This document shows, in pieces, positions 9,201 through 22,007 of a stretch of DNA of 64,000 bases. The translations under genes and the position numbers were made by a program. Each line of letters opens with the position of its first letter. The first letter of the stretch is position 1. The DNA is from Candidatus Aquiluna sp. IMCC13023 (lineage in GTDB: Bacteria > Actinomycetota > Actinomycetes > Actinomycetales > Microbacteriaceae), in the NCBI RefSeq assembly GCF_000257665.1, contig NZ_AJKR01000003.1, forward strand, positions 372,001 through 436,000, read 5' to 3'. A model generated the notes under the pieces. That model did no database searches and was not told where the DNA came from. It worked only from the letters and a program-made list of their open reading frames with translations.

Positions 9201-9803
9201 ATTGGTGGGCTTGTCTCATCGACTCTTTTGACACTCATTCTTGTTCCGGTTCTTTACTGGCTTGTAGAGGGTCGGAAGGAACGGAAGGTGATTAGAGTAA
9301 ACCGCCGCCTAGGTAAGAAAGAGGCTCGTTTAGCCAAGAAGGCAGCCTCGGGTAAAAGCGCGATTTCGGCTTCAGAAGCAACCCCAATTGCATCAGCCGC
9401 GGTCATGACAGACACTTTGCCAAATCCTGAAGCTGTTCAAGAAGTACCTGATGTTATTACTCCTGATGAGGAACTTACTTCCCCAGATACCTCGGAAGAA
9501 CAAGCTCCTGAGCAAACCTTCCAGCCAGCACCGGCAGCTACCACGCCAGAACTAGCTTGGACAGAAGAACCCATCGAGGTTGAGCTGGATGATGAGTCCA
9601 GCATCGCGTGGGACGAACCTAAGGCCCCGATTGAGCCGGCTGCGGCCGTCACTGGATTGGCGGCTGAAATGCCTGCAGGTCAAGATGACAGTGCAACTGC
9701 GCCTCTAACCAAGAGGGAAATCAAGGCAGCCAAGAAAAAGGACAAGCAGGACCGCAAGGACCAACTTAGAGCCGCCAAAAACCCTCGACACTCGAACGAC
9801 TGA
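6201..9803 (+). CDS. RND superfamily efflux permease (AcrB/HAE1-like)
   Basis: Proton-driven inner-membrane exporter of the resistance-nodulation-division type. It has the duplicated 12-helix layout: a first membrane segment near residues 10-30, a large extracytoplasmic loop, helices around 340-490, a second loop, and helices from about 870 to 1030. The TM4 proton-relay aspartates are present (D405 and D406 in RVVDDSIVV). From about residue 1040 a 150-residue hydrophilic tail follows, rich in Glu/Ala/Pro and ending in a Lys/Arg-rich stretch; this is unusual. It starts at TTG preceded by AAAGAGG. No membrane-fusion or outer-membrane partner is adjacent, as expected in a monoderm. Substrate unknown. 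Confidence 0.9.
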   Translation: MSNISRLSLANRAVVALITLIIGVFGLLSVGNLKQELIPSIEIPSAAIVTSYAGASPEVVDSQVSIIIENAVIGLEGLESTSVTSSTGLSVLRVSFEFGTSTSDATERLNNAISAVEALLPSDVNPQVISGSFDSVPIIVLAISANNGDNESLSAELDKIAPSVFQQVEGIRDIAVSGGKQKRLNLELDQVALAQNGLSQRDISTALRANGLVLPVGSLTDADGSISIQMGNAVDTVSLMESLPLISATPNPSALGVVTIGDVATVTYEDAPITSIARTNGNETLAISITKTPDGNSVDVSGGIQDLIPDLRAALATDVTVVTIFDQAPFIEESIKDLTVEGLLGLGFAILVILIFLLSVKSTIITAISIPTSLLITFIALEFADYSLNLLTLGALTIAIGRVVDDSIVVIENINRHLSYGEERVKAVLSGVKEVALAITSSTLATVAVFLPIALVSGLVGELFRPFAFTVAIALLASLLVSLTIVPVLAYWFLRMPKRLLAAQAADPVAFEANQREVEEQREKRSLLQRGYIPILKGTKNHPWVTLTAAVLILGYTLSLVPLLKTNFIDGGGSNQFDASLSMPSNVTLEEQDKASALLENQIMALDGVEVVQSTIGSSGADGRVAFGRAASGVRLTITAEDGADVEILQTEVRQLEVPSGSEITVSTGGGFGSSETIDIEVSASDPALLQESVNNLVTGLADVQNVSSITTTLDADQRVLEVVVDRQKAASYLLTETTVTGIVASQLRPSSLGTLNIEGKDADVYISGAQAPESIDEVKALSIPTLQGPVRLDSIATITEVLKPTSITSERGNRTATVSLAPIGEDLGAISADITETLELIELPAGAEAIVGGAAADQAESFSQLGTAVLAAIAIVYIVMVATFGSLIQPLLLLVSIPFAAIGALGLLLITDTALGVPALIGMLLLVGLVVTNAIVLLDLVNQYRKKGVSVEESLIAGARQRLRPILMTAFATIFALTPLALGVTGNSGFISKPLAIVVIGGLVSSTLLTLILVPVLYWLVEGRKERKVIRVNRRLGKKEARLAKKAASGKSAISASEATPIASAAVMTDTLPNPEAVQEVPDVITPDEELTSPDTSEEQAPEQTFQPAPAATTPELAWTEEPIEVELDDESSIAWDEPKAPIEPAAAVTGLAAEMPAGQDDSATAPLTKREIKAAKKKDKQDRKDQLRAAKNPRHSND

Positions 9804-9809
9804 TCGCTA

Positions 9810-10412
9810 ATGTCTTCTTTTATTGTTTGGGTCGACTGCGAAATGACCGGACTGGAGGTCGGCGTTGACGAAATATGTGAAATTGCAGTTATCGTCACAG
9901 ACGAAGACCTGAAGCCAGTTCACGAAGGTTTTCAGGTGGTTGTGAAGCCGTCGCGCAAAGCCATGAAGAACATGGGTGCGTTTGTGACCAACATGCATAC
10001 CGTTTCCGGTTTGATAACTGAGATCCCCAAGGGCATTTCAATCAAGAAGGCCGAGCAGCAGGTGCTTGGTTATGTGAAGCAGTGGGTCACTGACAAGGGC
10101 ACGGCACCTCTTGCAGGAAATTCAATCGGCACTGATCGCATGTTTCTGAACCGTCAAACCCCGGAGTTTGACTCGTTTTTGCATTACCGAAACATCGACG
10201 TGAGCTCTTTCAAGGAAATGGCCAGACGGTGGTATCCCAAGATTTACTTCCAGCTTCCGAAAAAAGACGTCAGTCACCGAGCGCTATCGGACATTCAAGA
10301 GTCGATCATGGAGCTTCGTTATTACCGCAAAGTATTTCTAGTTCAGGCACCGGGGCCTTCAGTGAAGGAACTAAAGGAAGCAGTTTTGGCTCTGGAGACT
10401 GATACACTCTAA
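9810..10412 (+). CDS. orn: Oligoribonuclease
   Basis: 3'-5' exoribonuclease of the DEDDh family that finishes RNA degradation by hydrolysing dinucleotides and short oligonucleotides. The first acidic pair is seen in WVDCEMTGL (D9, E11), and the late HRALSDI motif supplies the catalytic His and Asp. At 200 aa it has the standard length. It begins 6 bp after the RND gene and is followed by tRNA-His, so it probably shares the upstream transcript. Confidence 0.95.
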   Translation: MSSFIVWVDCEMTGLEVGVDEICEIAVIVTDEDLKPVHEGFQVVVKPSRKAMKNMGAFVTNMHTVSGLITEIPKGISIKKAEQQVLGYVKQWVTDKGTAPLAGNSIGTDRMFLNRQTPEFDSFLHYRNIDVSSFKEMARRWYPKIYFQLPKKDVSHRALSDIQESIMELRYYRKVFLVQAPGPSVKELKEAVLALETDTL

Positions 10413-10436
10413 ATCGTTCTGGCTAGTCCAGACATG

Positions 10437-10512
10437 GTGGGTATAGCTCAGCTGGTAGAGCACCTGGTTGTGGTCCAGGGGGTCGCGGGTTCAAGTCCCG
10501 TTACTCACCCCA
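10437..10512 (+). tRNA. tRNA-His (anticodon GTG)
   Basis: Cloverleaf with acceptor GTGGGTA paired to TACTCAC, anticodon loop containing TTGTGGT (anticodon GTG), T loop GGTTCAAGTCC and encoded CCA at 10510-10512. A G at 10436 provides the extra G-1 opposite C73 that histidyl-tRNA synthetase requires. It ends 4 bp before the convergent gatB stop. Confidence 0.95.
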
Positions 10513-10516
10513 GTAG

Positions 10517-12016
10517 TTACTTGGCTCTTTCTAAAATGAGTTCTCGTACTCTGGCTGCGTCGGCTTGACCGCGCATTTCTTGCATCACAGCTCCGATTAC
10601 GGCTCCAGCTGCCTGAAGCTTTCCATCCCGAATCTTCTCCATGACATCCGGTTGACTCGCTAATGCTTTGTCAATTGCCGCAATGAGGGCCCCTTCGTCA
10701 GTAACAATCTTCAAGCCACGGCTTTCAATGACTTCGGCCGGCTCGCCCTCTCCTGCAAGGACACCCGCAACAACATCTCTTGCTATGCGGTCGGTTAGGT
10801 CCCCGGAGTCGATTAATTTCTGAATACTGGCGACTTGCTCAGGAGTGATTGGGAGGTCCTGCACAGCTACCTCTTGAAGGTTGGCCAATCTGGCAAGCTC
10901 TCCGGTCCACCATTTTCTGGCCGACTGTGGGCTCGCCCCTGCAGAAACAGTTGCCTCAATCTCATCTAGCAAATCAGAATTCAAAACATCTCTGAATTCA
11001 AGATCCGCAAAGCCCCAGGCTTCCTGAAGGCGCTTTCGCCTAATAGAAGGCTTTTCAGTCAGAGTCAGCCGAATCTCTTCGATCCACTCTTTGCTTGGCT
11101 GCACCGGCACCAAATCTGGCTCTGGGAAATAGCGGTAGTCATCAGCGTCGGACTTTGGTCTGCCGGCAGATGTGTGGCCGCGGTCTTCGTGCCAATGCCT
11201 GGTTTCTTGAATGATTTTTCCACCGGCAGCAAGAATGAAGGCCTGGCGCTGAATTTCGTAGCGAACAGTATTTTCAATGCTCTTCAGTGAGTTCACGTTC
11301 TTAGTTTCGGTTCTGGTTCCGAGCTTCTCCGCGCCCTTTTCACGCAGTGAAACGTTTGCGTCGCAACGCACGTTTCCGCGCTCCATCTTGGCGTCGGATA
11401 CGTTCATGCTCTTTACAATGTCGCGGATAGCTCTGACATAGGTCGCAGCCAGCTCTGGAGCTTTGTCAAGCGCTCCGTAGATGGGCTTAGTGACAATCTC
11501 TACCAGTGGCACTCCGGCGCGATTATAGTCCACCAGAGAATACTCGGCCCCTTGAATTCGGCCGGTGGCTCCACCAACGTGTGTCAGCTTTCCAGCATCC
11601 TCTTCCATGTGGGCCCGCTCAATCGGAACCATGAACACTTCGCCGGTTTCTAGTTCAATCGAAATCTCGCCCTCGAACGCAATTGGTTCGTCAAACTGCG
11701 AGGTTTGGAAGTTTTTGGCTAAGTCGGGATAGAAATAGTTTTTTCTAGCAAATCGACCATTGGAGGCAATCTGACAATCCAGCGCTAGTCCGATAGCAAT
11801 TGAGGACTCCACGGCCTTGCGGTTTACCGCTGGCAACGAGCCAGGCAGCCCAAGACAAGTTGGACAAACATTGGTGTTTGGCTCAGATCCAAAGTTGTTT
11901 GCACAGCCGCAGAACATTTTGCTCACGGTATTTAGCTCAACGTGGACCTCGAGTCCAATCACTACCTCAAAACGCTCAATGGCGTCTTCGTAGGACATTA
12001 GTTGTTCTTTAGCCAT
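10517..12016 (-). CDS. gatB: Asp-tRNA(Asn)/Glu-tRNA(Gln) amidotransferase subunit B
   Basis: Subunit B of the GatCAB complex, which phosphorylates mischarged Glu-tRNA(Gln) or Asp-tRNA(Asn) and passes it to ammonia made by GatA. The N-terminal cradle motif GLEVHVEL with following CGC and CPTC cysteines and the C-terminal helical/YqeY-like tail are recognisable; 499 aa is normal. Its ATG overlaps the gatA stop by one base (TAATG), indicating translational coupling. Order on the - strand is gatC-gatA-gatB. Confidence 0.96.
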   Translation of the reverse strand: MAKEQLMSYEDAIERFEVVIGLEVHVELNTVSKMFCGCANNFGSEPNTNVCPTCLGLPGSLPAVNRKAVESSIAIGLALDCQIASNGRFARKNYFYPDLAKNFQTSQFDEPIAFEGEISIELETGEVFMVPIERAHMEEDAGKLTHVGGATGRIQGAEYSLVDYNRAGVPLVEIVTKPIYGALDKAPELAATYVRAIRDIVKSMNVSDAKMERGNVRCDANVSLREKGAEKLGTRTETKNVNSLKSIENTVRYEIQRQAFILAAGGKIIQETRHWHEDRGHTSAGRPKSDADDYRYFPEPDLVPVQPSKEWIEEIRLTLTEKPSIRRKRLQEAWGFADLEFRDVLNSDLLDEIEATVSAGASPQSARKWWTGELARLANLQEVAVQDLPITPEQVASIQKLIDSGDLTDRIARDVVAGVLAGEGEPAEVIESRGLKIVTDEGALIAAIDKALASQPDVMEKIRDGKLQAAGAVIGAVMQEMRGQADAARVRELILERAK

Positions 12017-13518
12017 TACAACGCCTCCAAATCAGGCACTCTTGCAATTAGCGAGGCACCCCATTGATCCACATAAAGCTTCTCCACGATGCTTGCAACT
12101 CGATACATCCGACCATCCTGCATCGCTGGCGCGAGAATCTGAACGCCGGACGGCAATCCGTCTTCTGAGGCGAGCCCATTTGGCACTGAGATTCCCGGGA
12201 TACCGGCCAGATTGGCAGGGATGGTAGCTATGTCGTTTAGATACATCGCCAGTGGGTCGTTGACCTTCTCGCCAATCTTGAATGCAGTTGTGGGTGCTGT
12301 GGGGGTTAGCAAGACATCAGCCTGGGTAAATGCTTTAGCCAGATCTTGCTGGATAAGGGTTCTTACTTTTTGGGCAGAGCCGTAGTAAGCGTCGTAGTAA
12401 CCAGAAGAAAGCGCGTAGGTGCCGAGGATTATTCTTCTTTTGACCTCTGGTCCGAAGCCCTGTTCACGCGTGGCAGCCATAACGTTTTCTATGGTTGGGT
12501 TTCCGTCCGGAGTGACTCTAAGTCCGAATCTCACCGAATCAAATTTCGCAAGGTTTGAAGAAGCCTCTGCGGGCAAGATCAAGTAGTAGGCGGCGACAGC
12601 GTATTCAAAGCTTGGGCAATCAACCTCAATGATTTCGGCGCCTGCGGCAGCAAGTTTCTTGATGGTGTCATCGAAGCAGGCCTTTACCCCTGGCTGGAAG
12701 CCGTCCGAGGACAGTTGCTTCACAACTCCCACCCTGAGGCCCTTGACATCCGCTTCTTTCACAGACTGAACCATGGAGCCCAGGCTATTTGGCAAAGATG
12801 TTGAATCATTAGGGTCATGCCCACCGATTACATCCTGCAACAAGGCCGCATCCATGACGCTGTTTGTCACTGGCCCTATCTGATCTAATGAGCTAGCTAG
12901 GGCGATCAGCCCATAACGAGAAACGGCTCCGTAGGTCGGCTTTGCACCAACAGAGCCAGTCATGGCTGCGGGGAACCTTATTGAGCCTCCAGTGTCGCTA
13001 CCTATCGCAAGCGGGGCAAGGTGGCCAGCAATAGCGGAACTGGAGCCTCCCCCGGAACCACCTGGGATCCTGGTTAGGTCCCAAGGGTTCTTGCTGGGTC
13101 CGTATGCCGAAAACTCAGTTGAGGAGCCCATTGCAAATTCGTCGAGATTAGTTTTTCCAAGAATAGGCATTGAAGCCTCTCTTAGTTTTCTAACCACGGT
13201 TGCGTCATATTGGGGCACCCAACCCTCAAGGATCTTCGAACCGGCGGTGGTTGGAGCATCGGTCGTAGTTAGGTTGTCCTTGACTGCAATTGGGACGCCG
13301 TGAAGTGGGGAGACGGTCTTTCCTTCAGCTAGCTGCTGGTCGGCCCTTTTGGCCTGAGCCAGGCTGTTTTCACGATTGAAATAAAGGTAGGAGTTGGTCT
13401 TTGGGTTCAACTTTTCAAGACGATCTAAAAACGCAGTAGTTATTTCAACCGATGAAGCCTCTTTGCTTGAGATAAGACCGGCGAGGACCGCCGCGCTGGA
13501 AGAAGTTATTTCAGTCAT
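12016..13518 (-). CDS. gatA: Asp-tRNA(Asn)/Glu-tRNA(Gln) amidotransferase subunit A
   Basis: Amidase-signature glutaminase of GatCAB that releases ammonia from glutamine. The Ser-cisSer-Lys triad is present at K80 (AVKDNL), S155 (PGGSGGGSS) and S179 (SDTGGSI). Length is 500 aa, close to the usual 480-500. It starts two bases after the gatC stop, and its stop overlaps the gatB start, so the three subunits are made from one message. Confidence 0.96.
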   Translation of the reverse strand: MTEITSSSAAVLAGLISSKEASSVEITTAFLDRLEKLNPKTNSYLYFNRENSLAQAKRADQQLAEGKTVSPLHGVPIAVKDNLTTTDAPTTAGSKILEGWVPQYDATVVRKLREASMPILGKTNLDEFAMGSSTEFSAYGPSKNPWDLTRIPGGSGGGSSSAIAGHLAPLAIGSDTGGSIRFPAAMTGSVGAKPTYGAVSRYGLIALASSLDQIGPVTNSVMDAALLQDVIGGHDPNDSTSLPNSLGSMVQSVKEADVKGLRVGVVKQLSSDGFQPGVKACFDDTIKKLAAAGAEIIEVDCPSFEYAVAAYYLILPAEASSNLAKFDSVRFGLRVTPDGNPTIENVMAATREQGFGPEVKRRIILGTYALSSGYYDAYYGSAQKVRTLIQQDLAKAFTQADVLLTPTAPTTAFKIGEKVNDPLAMYLNDIATIPANLAGIPGISVPNGLASEDGLPSGVQILAPAMQDGRMYRVASIVEKLYVDQWGASLIARVPDLEAL

Positions 13519-13520
13519 GT

Positions 13521-13817
13521 CTAGTCCTCATCCAAGATTGCGTTTACTTTGAACCGGCCTTCAGCGCTGTCTGGAGCGCTAGACAGGGCCTGCAACTGGG
13601 AAAGGGACGGCAAGATGACATCCTCGCGATAGACATTTGCCATTGGAATTGGGTGGCTTGTCGCAGCGACATCTCCGGAAACAGCCTTGGTGACAGTGGC
13701 AACCGAATCCACGATTATGCCGAGCTCGCCGGCTAGTTGCTCGACCTCTTGATCGGTGACCAAGATGCGGGCCAAAGATGCGAGATGGCGAACCAAATCG
13801 GGTGTAATTTCAGACAT
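13521..13817 (-). CDS. gatC: Asp-tRNA(Asn)/Glu-tRNA(Gln) amidotransferase subunit C
   Basis: Small subunit that stabilises the GatA-GatB interface. It shows the family pattern: an N-terminal helix ([12 protein letters not shown]) and the later PLSP-like linker replaced by [13 protein letters not shown]. The ATG at 13817 (protein starting MSEIT, 98 aa) matches family N-termini better than the in-frame GTG at 13829. First gene of the gatCAB set, 36 bp or more after ligA. Confidence 0.92.
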   Translation of the reverse strand: MSEITPDLVRHLASLARILVTDQEVEQLAGELGIIVDSVATVTKAVSGDVAATSHPIPMANVYREDVILPSLSQLQALSSAPDSAEGRFKVNAILDED

Positions 13818-13865
13818 ACGGTTTCTCACTTCATCAATTGGTATTAATAACTCAGTCTAGTTCCG

Positions 13866-17058
<3,193 letters not shown>

Positions 17059-17087
17059 GGCTACAAGTCTAATTTGCCTTTGAGGAT

Positions 17088-18254
17088 TTATGCAGGAGTT
17101 GCCTGGAGGGCCACTGGATGAACTTGCTCTAACGCAGTCAAAAACACCTGTACATCCTGAAGTGTCGACGTTTTACCAAGTGTCACCCTCACGCAAGCAG
17201 ATGCCTCTGAGTGACTAAACCCCATGCCCAATAAGACATGCGAAGGTCCTAGGACTCCGGCCTGACAAGCCGAGCCAGCAGAGACGCAGACTCCTTTTTG
17301 ATCCAACAGAAATAACATCGCGTCTGACTGCGTTCCAGGGAAAACGAAGTGAGCGTTGTAGGCAGCTCTATTCGCCCCTTGAGCTGTGATTATTGCGGAA
17401 GGGACAGCCTCCATTACAGCGGCTTCCAGCTGATCTTTTAGCGCGCCTAAACGTGCCACCTCATGATCCAGTTCGGCGATGGCTTCTTTGGCCGCGGCGG
17501 CAAAGCTGGCAGCAAGCGGGTAATTCATGGTTCCCGATCTAAGTGAACGCTCTTGACCCCCACCATGCACCAGGGAAATCGGCTTGGCGCTTCTGGCAAC
17601 CACAAGAGCTCCGACGCCTATTGGGGCACCAACCTTATGACCAGACAGCGTCATTGCGGTCAGGCCACTGGATTGAAAATCGATCGGAATATGACCAAAG
17701 GCCGCCACGGCATCGCTGTGGACAGGAATATCAAACTCGGAGGCAATTTCGGTAATCGCTGGGATATCGCTAATCACGCCGGTCTCGTTGTTTACCCACA
17801 TCAAACTAATTAGAGCAACCCTTTGACCGTGCTTTTTCACTAGGGACCTCAAAGAATTCAAATCGATCATGCCGTTGGCTAAGTGCTCCACGAATACAAC
17901 CTCGGCATTTTGATTCCCCCCAAGCCACTGGACCGGGTCGATTACAGCGTGGTGCTCGGTTCTGGAGGAAATAATTACCTTGCAGTCCGGATCTTTTTTG
18001 ACCCGATCCCAGAAAATGCCCTTGATCGCGTGATTATTGCCCTCGGTGCCACCGGAGTTAAAAATTATTTCGCTGCGGTTTGCCCCGCAGGCCTTTGCTA
18101 CTTTGTCCCGTGATTCCTCTAACAATTCTCGCGTGGCTCGCCCTTGGCTGTGAACGCTAGAAGGGTTACCAACAAAATCCAGCGCATCGCTGAGGGCTTC
18201 CTTGGCACAAGACCGAAGCGCCGTGGTCGAGGCATGATCAAGGAAAACTGACAT
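17088..18254 (-). CDS. Cysteine desulfurase (NifS/IscS family)
   Basis: PLP enzyme that removes sulfur from cysteine as a persulfide. The PLP-binding lysine lies in SGHKVGAP and the persulfide cysteine in SAGSACQAG (about residues 207 and 330). The neighbouring mnmA, 29 bp downstream, suggests the main task is sulfur supply for tRNA thiolation. The ATG at 18254 is chosen over an in-frame TTG six bases upstream. No IscU, SufB or other Fe-S scaffold gene is next to it. Confidence 0.93.
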   Translation of the reverse strand: MSVFLDHASTTALRSCAKEALSDALDFVGNPSSVHSQGRATRELLEESRDKVAKACGANRSEIIFNSGGTEGNNHAIKGIFWDRVKKDPDCKVIISSRTEHHAVIDPVQWLGGNQNAEVVFVEHLANGMIDLNSLRSLVKKHGQRVALISLMWVNNETGVISDIPAITEIASEFDIPVHSDAVAAFGHIPIDFQSSGLTAMTLSGHKVGAPIGVGALVVARSAKPISLVHGGGQERSLRSGTMNYPLAASFAAAAKEAIAELDHEVARLGALKDQLEAAVMEAVPSAIITAQGANRAAYNAHFVFPGTQSDAMLFLLDQKGVCVSAGSACQAGVLGPSHVLLGMGFSHSEASACVRVTLGKTSTLQDVQVFLTALEQVHPVALQATPA

Positions 18255-18326
18255 AACCAAATCTTAGTTCTGGCGCTCGCTAATAAAGTGCCGCAATTTG
18301 AACAAATGTCCCAAAAAGACTGATGC

Positions 18327-19169
18327 CTAGAACAGCAGCGTTGCCAGTCTTCGCCTGGCTTGCACGACTTCTGGGTCGCTATCACCGATCAGGATAAACA
18401 TTTCTAGCAACCGGTCGCGAATTTGATCGCGAGCATCGGATTCGATTTCAAAGCTATCAAGCAGCAGCGCAAGTGAGCCGCGAGCATCTCCAGCAATCAG
18501 CAACTGATCGGCTTCATAGAACAGCGGACCCAGCGTCCCAGTTTGATCTTTTGCCGCAAGTCTCAGCATGAGATTCACCTGGGCAAAGCCTGCCGTGGCA
18601 TCTGAGTCATTTGGGTATTCAACAATTAGCTTTTCGTATAGCCTCTTGGCTTCTGGTAGGTCACCTCTGTCAATTGCCGCGACTGCATCTAAGTGCTCCG
18701 GGGCAAGTGGTTTTTCAGGTGCCGCACCGCCCTGGACGCTGACGGTCTGGGTTATGTTCTTTTCCCCAGCCAGCTCCAACACCTGGCCCAGCACGCTTAG
18801 TAGCTGCTCTTTAGTCGCCTCACCCTGAAACAAGGGCGCCGGTTGCCCCGCCAAAATAGCGAGCATCGCGGGTGCCTTGTCAACAGCAACGGCCTGAGCC
18901 AGCTGAGGGCTTGAAGTGATATCGATGTCTATGCCGGCGAAACGGCCTTGGCTGGACTCAAGGACCGCTAAAACGGCAGCTCTTAGCCTCACAGAAGCCT
19001 CAGACTGGTCAGAGACCAGCATCAACACCGGAGTGGTTTCAGACAGCGTTAGATAGCGCCTCAGCGTTGGCTCATCACCGGGGACGAGCCAGCCGGTAAT
19101 AGCAGTGCCAGCCGGTGGCGTTGCCTTATTGGCCAGACCCGAAAGATCCATAGCTCCGAAATTACTCAT
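18327..19169 (-). CDS. YbbN/CnoX-like thioredoxin-fold TPR protein
   Basis: 280 aa with an N-terminal thioredoxin-like domain (about 45-140) lacking a CxxC redox pair, followed by tetratricopeptide-like helices (from about 155: LDAVAAIDRGDLPEAKRLYEKLI). This is the architecture of YbbN/CnoX co-chaperones that hold unfolded proteins for GroEL/DnaK. It overlaps the stop of the upstream membrane protein gene by one base, so the two are probably co-expressed. The chaperone role is inferred from the family. Confidence 0.82.
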   Translation of the reverse strand: MSNFGAMDLSGLANKATPPAGTAITGWLVPGDEPTLRRYLTLSETTPVLMLVSDQSEASVRLRAAVLAVLESSQGRFAGIDIDITSSPQLAQAVAVDKAPAMLAILAGQPAPLFQGEATKEQLLSVLGQVLELAGEKNITQTVSVQGGAAPEKPLAPEHLDAVAAIDRGDLPEAKRLYEKLIVEYPNDSDATAGFAQVNLMLRLAAKDQTGTLGPLFYEADQLLIAGDARGSLALLLDSFEIESDARDQIRDRLLEMFILIGDSDPEVVQARRRLATLLF

Positions 19170-20878
19170 TACCCGCCCAAGGTTAGCGCTGAGAGAAGCT
19201 GCTGGGTGGCACCGAGCAGAGTTGCGCGTTCATCAGAGCCAGACGCTGGGACGTTGAATAGCAGCATCGCACCGTATTTAGTCTCAATCCCAGTTGCACT
19301 GCCGCCAGTGCCCAGCAAAATCGACTCATCGCCAGTGATTGCAACGGCGTCACCGGGCTCCTTGGGAATAATCGTGTAGGTGTCGATCATGTAAAGCGCT
19401 ACCAGCGCGCCGCCCTCGGAGTTCGCCAGAATGACGGGCTGGCTTTCAGACAAAGCATGCTCAAAGCTCAAATTCGCATTGCTCAAAGTTTCTTGGAGGC
19501 CTAGCTGAACAGCTGAAACATCTGAAACATACTGATTGTCCGGATCTATCAAAAGTGCCCACGGAGAATCAAAACCGCGATTCAAAAGATTACCTAGGCC
19601 CTCAACAAGGGAAGCCGGGTCCATAGACAAGAACTTGTTATCTTCCTTGAGGGCATTAGCCCCGACTATCTCGGCCGGCACCTCCGGGAAGCTGATGTTC
19701 GGAAGCAAGTCGGAGTATTGATAGAGCTTGTAATCATCTCGCGGAGACTCTTGACGTAAGACCATGACCTGTAGGGAGTCTTCTCCTGTCACAACAATGG
19801 TATTTCTTGGCCAAGTGTCGGTTGCCCCGGGCAAAAATAGTTGCACTGGGCCAGAAAGAATTTTCGTTGGAGCAACTGAAGAGTCCGTGCTCTTCGCTGC
19901 CAGTGCATAGGCGGCTCTGCGAATTTCCAGAGCGGGGCCCGTAACCCTAACCTCGAGGGACTCTCTATCCAGAGTGGCATCTGCAACCGCGACTACCTCG
20001 GAGATCTCGCTCAAAATTCTTTCAAGCTGAGAACTATCAAGAGTTGCAGTCAGGACACCCGGCTGCTCGAGAGGTTTGGGCGAAATGATTGGGTTTTGAT
20101 AATCCGGCACGCAGCCGGCTAGCATTCCCACCGACAAAGCTAAGCCAACATATTTCATGCCCCTTTGAGCTCTTCTACTCGTCAAAGGCCCATTGCCCGC
20201 CTGAGACGCTGCCCTCTTGGGCTTGGGAGGCTTGGGCCTTTTAGGGCCTCGAGTATTTCTTCGACTTCTAAACTTCTTTCCGTAGACAAATGCTGCGTAA
20301 AGTCCTAACAGCGCACCCACGAGCATGATCACTAGACCTATGCCAGTAATTGGCGCGATCGGAGCTTCAGTTTCCTCTAATTTCCAGGTAACGCGAAGTG
20401 TCCTAGGAGCCAGCTCTATTCCGGTTGATGCCACTAGGACCGCAACTTCGTTGTTCAACTCAATGGGTAAAAGAGCGGTTCCATTACTCAAAATTTCTGT
20501 TTTCCAAATGTCCGCACCAACTGGATCATCCAACTCGCCGGCCCCTGGTCTCTCAATTTCCACCAAGCTTGCGATTTGGTTTGTCTTATCCACGGATAGC
20601 CTCATCTCCACGTAGGCAGAATCACCGAGCCAAGCCACGATGTCTGACTGTCGACCAGCTGCCATAAACACAGCACCGTCGCCAATTGCAAACACCGAGT
20701 TCTCGCCCTCATAAGCGCTAAGTACAGCGTTTGGGATTAGAACGTAACTGGCCGGCTGAGTAAGCGAGGCGGACGCATTGATAACGCTAATTGGCTGATT
20801 TTCAAGTTGGTTGGTGAACCCGATGGCGCTGGAAACCAGCCCTGTCACAAAGACAAATAGGGCGATCCAAAAACGCAT
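19169..20878 (-). CDS. Membrane protein with internal lipobox, unknown function
   Basis: Not assigned to a named family. The 569-aa product has a signal-like first helix (residues 1-22), an extracytoplasmic region of about 160 residues, a helix near 180-205, a very basic Lys/Arg/Pro cytoplasmic stretch, and then a second helix that reads exactly as a lipoprotein signal: it begins at M241 and ends in the lipobox LAGC with C256. The remaining 310 residues would be outside the cell. The ATG at 20878 is chosen because GGAG precedes it by seven bases; longer upstream reading has no such site. It is divergent from the coiled-coil gene at 20940 and coupled to the YbbN-like gene. Confidence 0.75.
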   Translation of the reverse strand: MRFWIALFVFVTGLVSSAIGFTNQLENQPISVINASASLTQPASYVLIPNAVLSAYEGENSVFAIGDGAVFMAAGRQSDIVAWLGDSAYVEMRLSVDKTNQIASLVEIERPGAGELDDPVGADIWKTEILSNGTALLPIELNNEVAVLVASTGIELAPRTLRVTWKLEETEAPIAPITGIGLVIMLVGALLGLYAAFVYGKKFRSRRNTRGPKRPKPPKPKRAASQAGNGPLTSRRAQRGMKYVGLALSVGMLAGCVPDYQNPIISPKPLEQPGVLTATLDSSQLERILSEISEVVAVADATLDRESLEVRVTGPALEIRRAAYALAAKSTDSSVAPTKILSGPVQLFLPGATDTWPRNTIVVTGEDSLQVMVLRQESPRDDYKLYQYSDLLPNISFPEVPAEIVGANALKEDNKFLSMDPASLVEGLGNLLNRGFDSPWALLIDPDNQYVSDVSAVQLGLQETLSNANLSFEHALSESQPVILANSEGGALVALYMIDTYTIIPKEPGDAVAITGDESILLGTGGSATGIETKYGAMLLFNVPASGSDERATLLGATQQLLSALTLGG

Positions 20879-20939
20879 AAACCAGCTCCGAGTACACTTG
20901 GGTAGCCACGAAAGTTTACTATTCAACCGAGGATTCAAC

Positions 20940-22007
20940 TTGCCATCTGATTTTAATCGCTTCGAGACCAGCAAGCGAGGCTATGACCCGGAGGCAGTCG
21001 AGCGCGAGCTAAACGCCCTCAACTCGGAACTTGTCCGTGTCAAAGAGCAGGCGGCAGAAAACTCAGAGGCACTTCAACGGGCTCTTGCTCAACTTGCACA
21101 GTCCGAAGCAAAGCTGATCGGAACGATGGCCCCGAGTTTTTCAAGCCTTGGAGCCGAGGCCGCAGAGCTTCTTATTCGTGCAGAGACCACTGCCCGAGAG
21201 ATTGAGAGCGCAGCGGCTGAGACAGCCCAGGAGCTCATCGAATCTGCCACTCAGGAAGCCAAGCGGATTGCGCAAAATGCCGAAGATGTTTATCAAGATC
21301 AAATTACAGCCGCGGAAAGACGAGTAGCCCGAAGAATTGCCGGTGCAAAACACGACGCCGAACTGCTTCTAATGAAGGCAACCACCGAGGCTAAGGACAA
21401 GCTGCGGGACATTGAACTAGAGGTTGCGAGGATGCGCGGACAGGCCGCCACGGAAGTTGCTTCTCTCAAGACAACGGCAAGGCGCGAAGTTGAGGCCAAG
21501 AAGGCCGAGCTAGATGCAAAAATTGCCGGGCAAGGACTTCTTAATCTTGAACAACTTGGAATAGAGCAAGCGGCAAAGGATCTGGCTATAGCGGATTTGG
21601 AATCGAAATTCAAAACCCGCAGAAGAGTTGCCGAGAAAGAATATTTAGAAAAGCACAACGAGGCCGTTCACCAGACCGAGAGCTATCTAGAGTCTGCCAA
21701 GAACGACCTGACTGAGTTGAAAAAAACGATTTCTACTATTCGACTGGAAATTCAAGCCCTTGAGATGGAAGCCGGTCAAGCCCAGAGTCGGATTCTTTCT
21801 GATTCAAGGAGTAAGGCCGAGGCAATAGTTCACGCCGCCGATCTAGAGGCGGCTGAGATAAATGCCAAGGCCCTTGACAGCATCGCCGAGCTTGAGAAGG
21901 CCAGGGAACTGCACATGAAGAATATTGAGAATCGTGTGCGTTCAGGTGAGCTTTATTTGAAAAACCTGCGTAGTTTGGTAACCAACACTGATTCTCCGGA
22001 GGAATAG
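20940..22007 (+). CDS. Coiled-coil protein, DivIVA-like
   Basis: 355-aa protein dominated by long Ala/Glu/Lys heptad-rich coiled coils after a short N-terminal segment (FETSKRGYDPEAVE) that resembles the DivIVA domain entry motif, where a Gly-Tyr pair is followed by a helix. Such proteins organise cell poles or septa in actinobacteria. The TTG at 20940 is the likely start because CGAGGA lies six bases upstream; earlier starts would run into the divergent gene. Its stop codon directly abuts the ATG of the AI-2E family permease, implying coupled expression. Confidence 0.75.
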   Translation: MPSDFNRFETSKRGYDPEAVERELNALNSELVRVKEQAAENSEALQRALAQLAQSEAKLIGTMAPSFSSLGAEAAELLIRAETTAREIESAAAETAQELIESATQEAKRIAQNAEDVYQDQITAAERRVARRIAGAKHDAELLLMKATTEAKDKLRDIELEVARMRGQAATEVASLKTTARREVEAKKAELDAKIAGQGLLNLEQLGIEQAAKDLAIADLESKFKTRRRVAEKEYLEKHNEAVHQTESYLESAKNDLTELKKTISTIRLEIQALEMEAGQAQSRILSDSRSKAEAIVHAADLEAAEINAKALDSIAELEKARELHMKNIENRVRSGELYLKNLRSLVTNTDSPEE

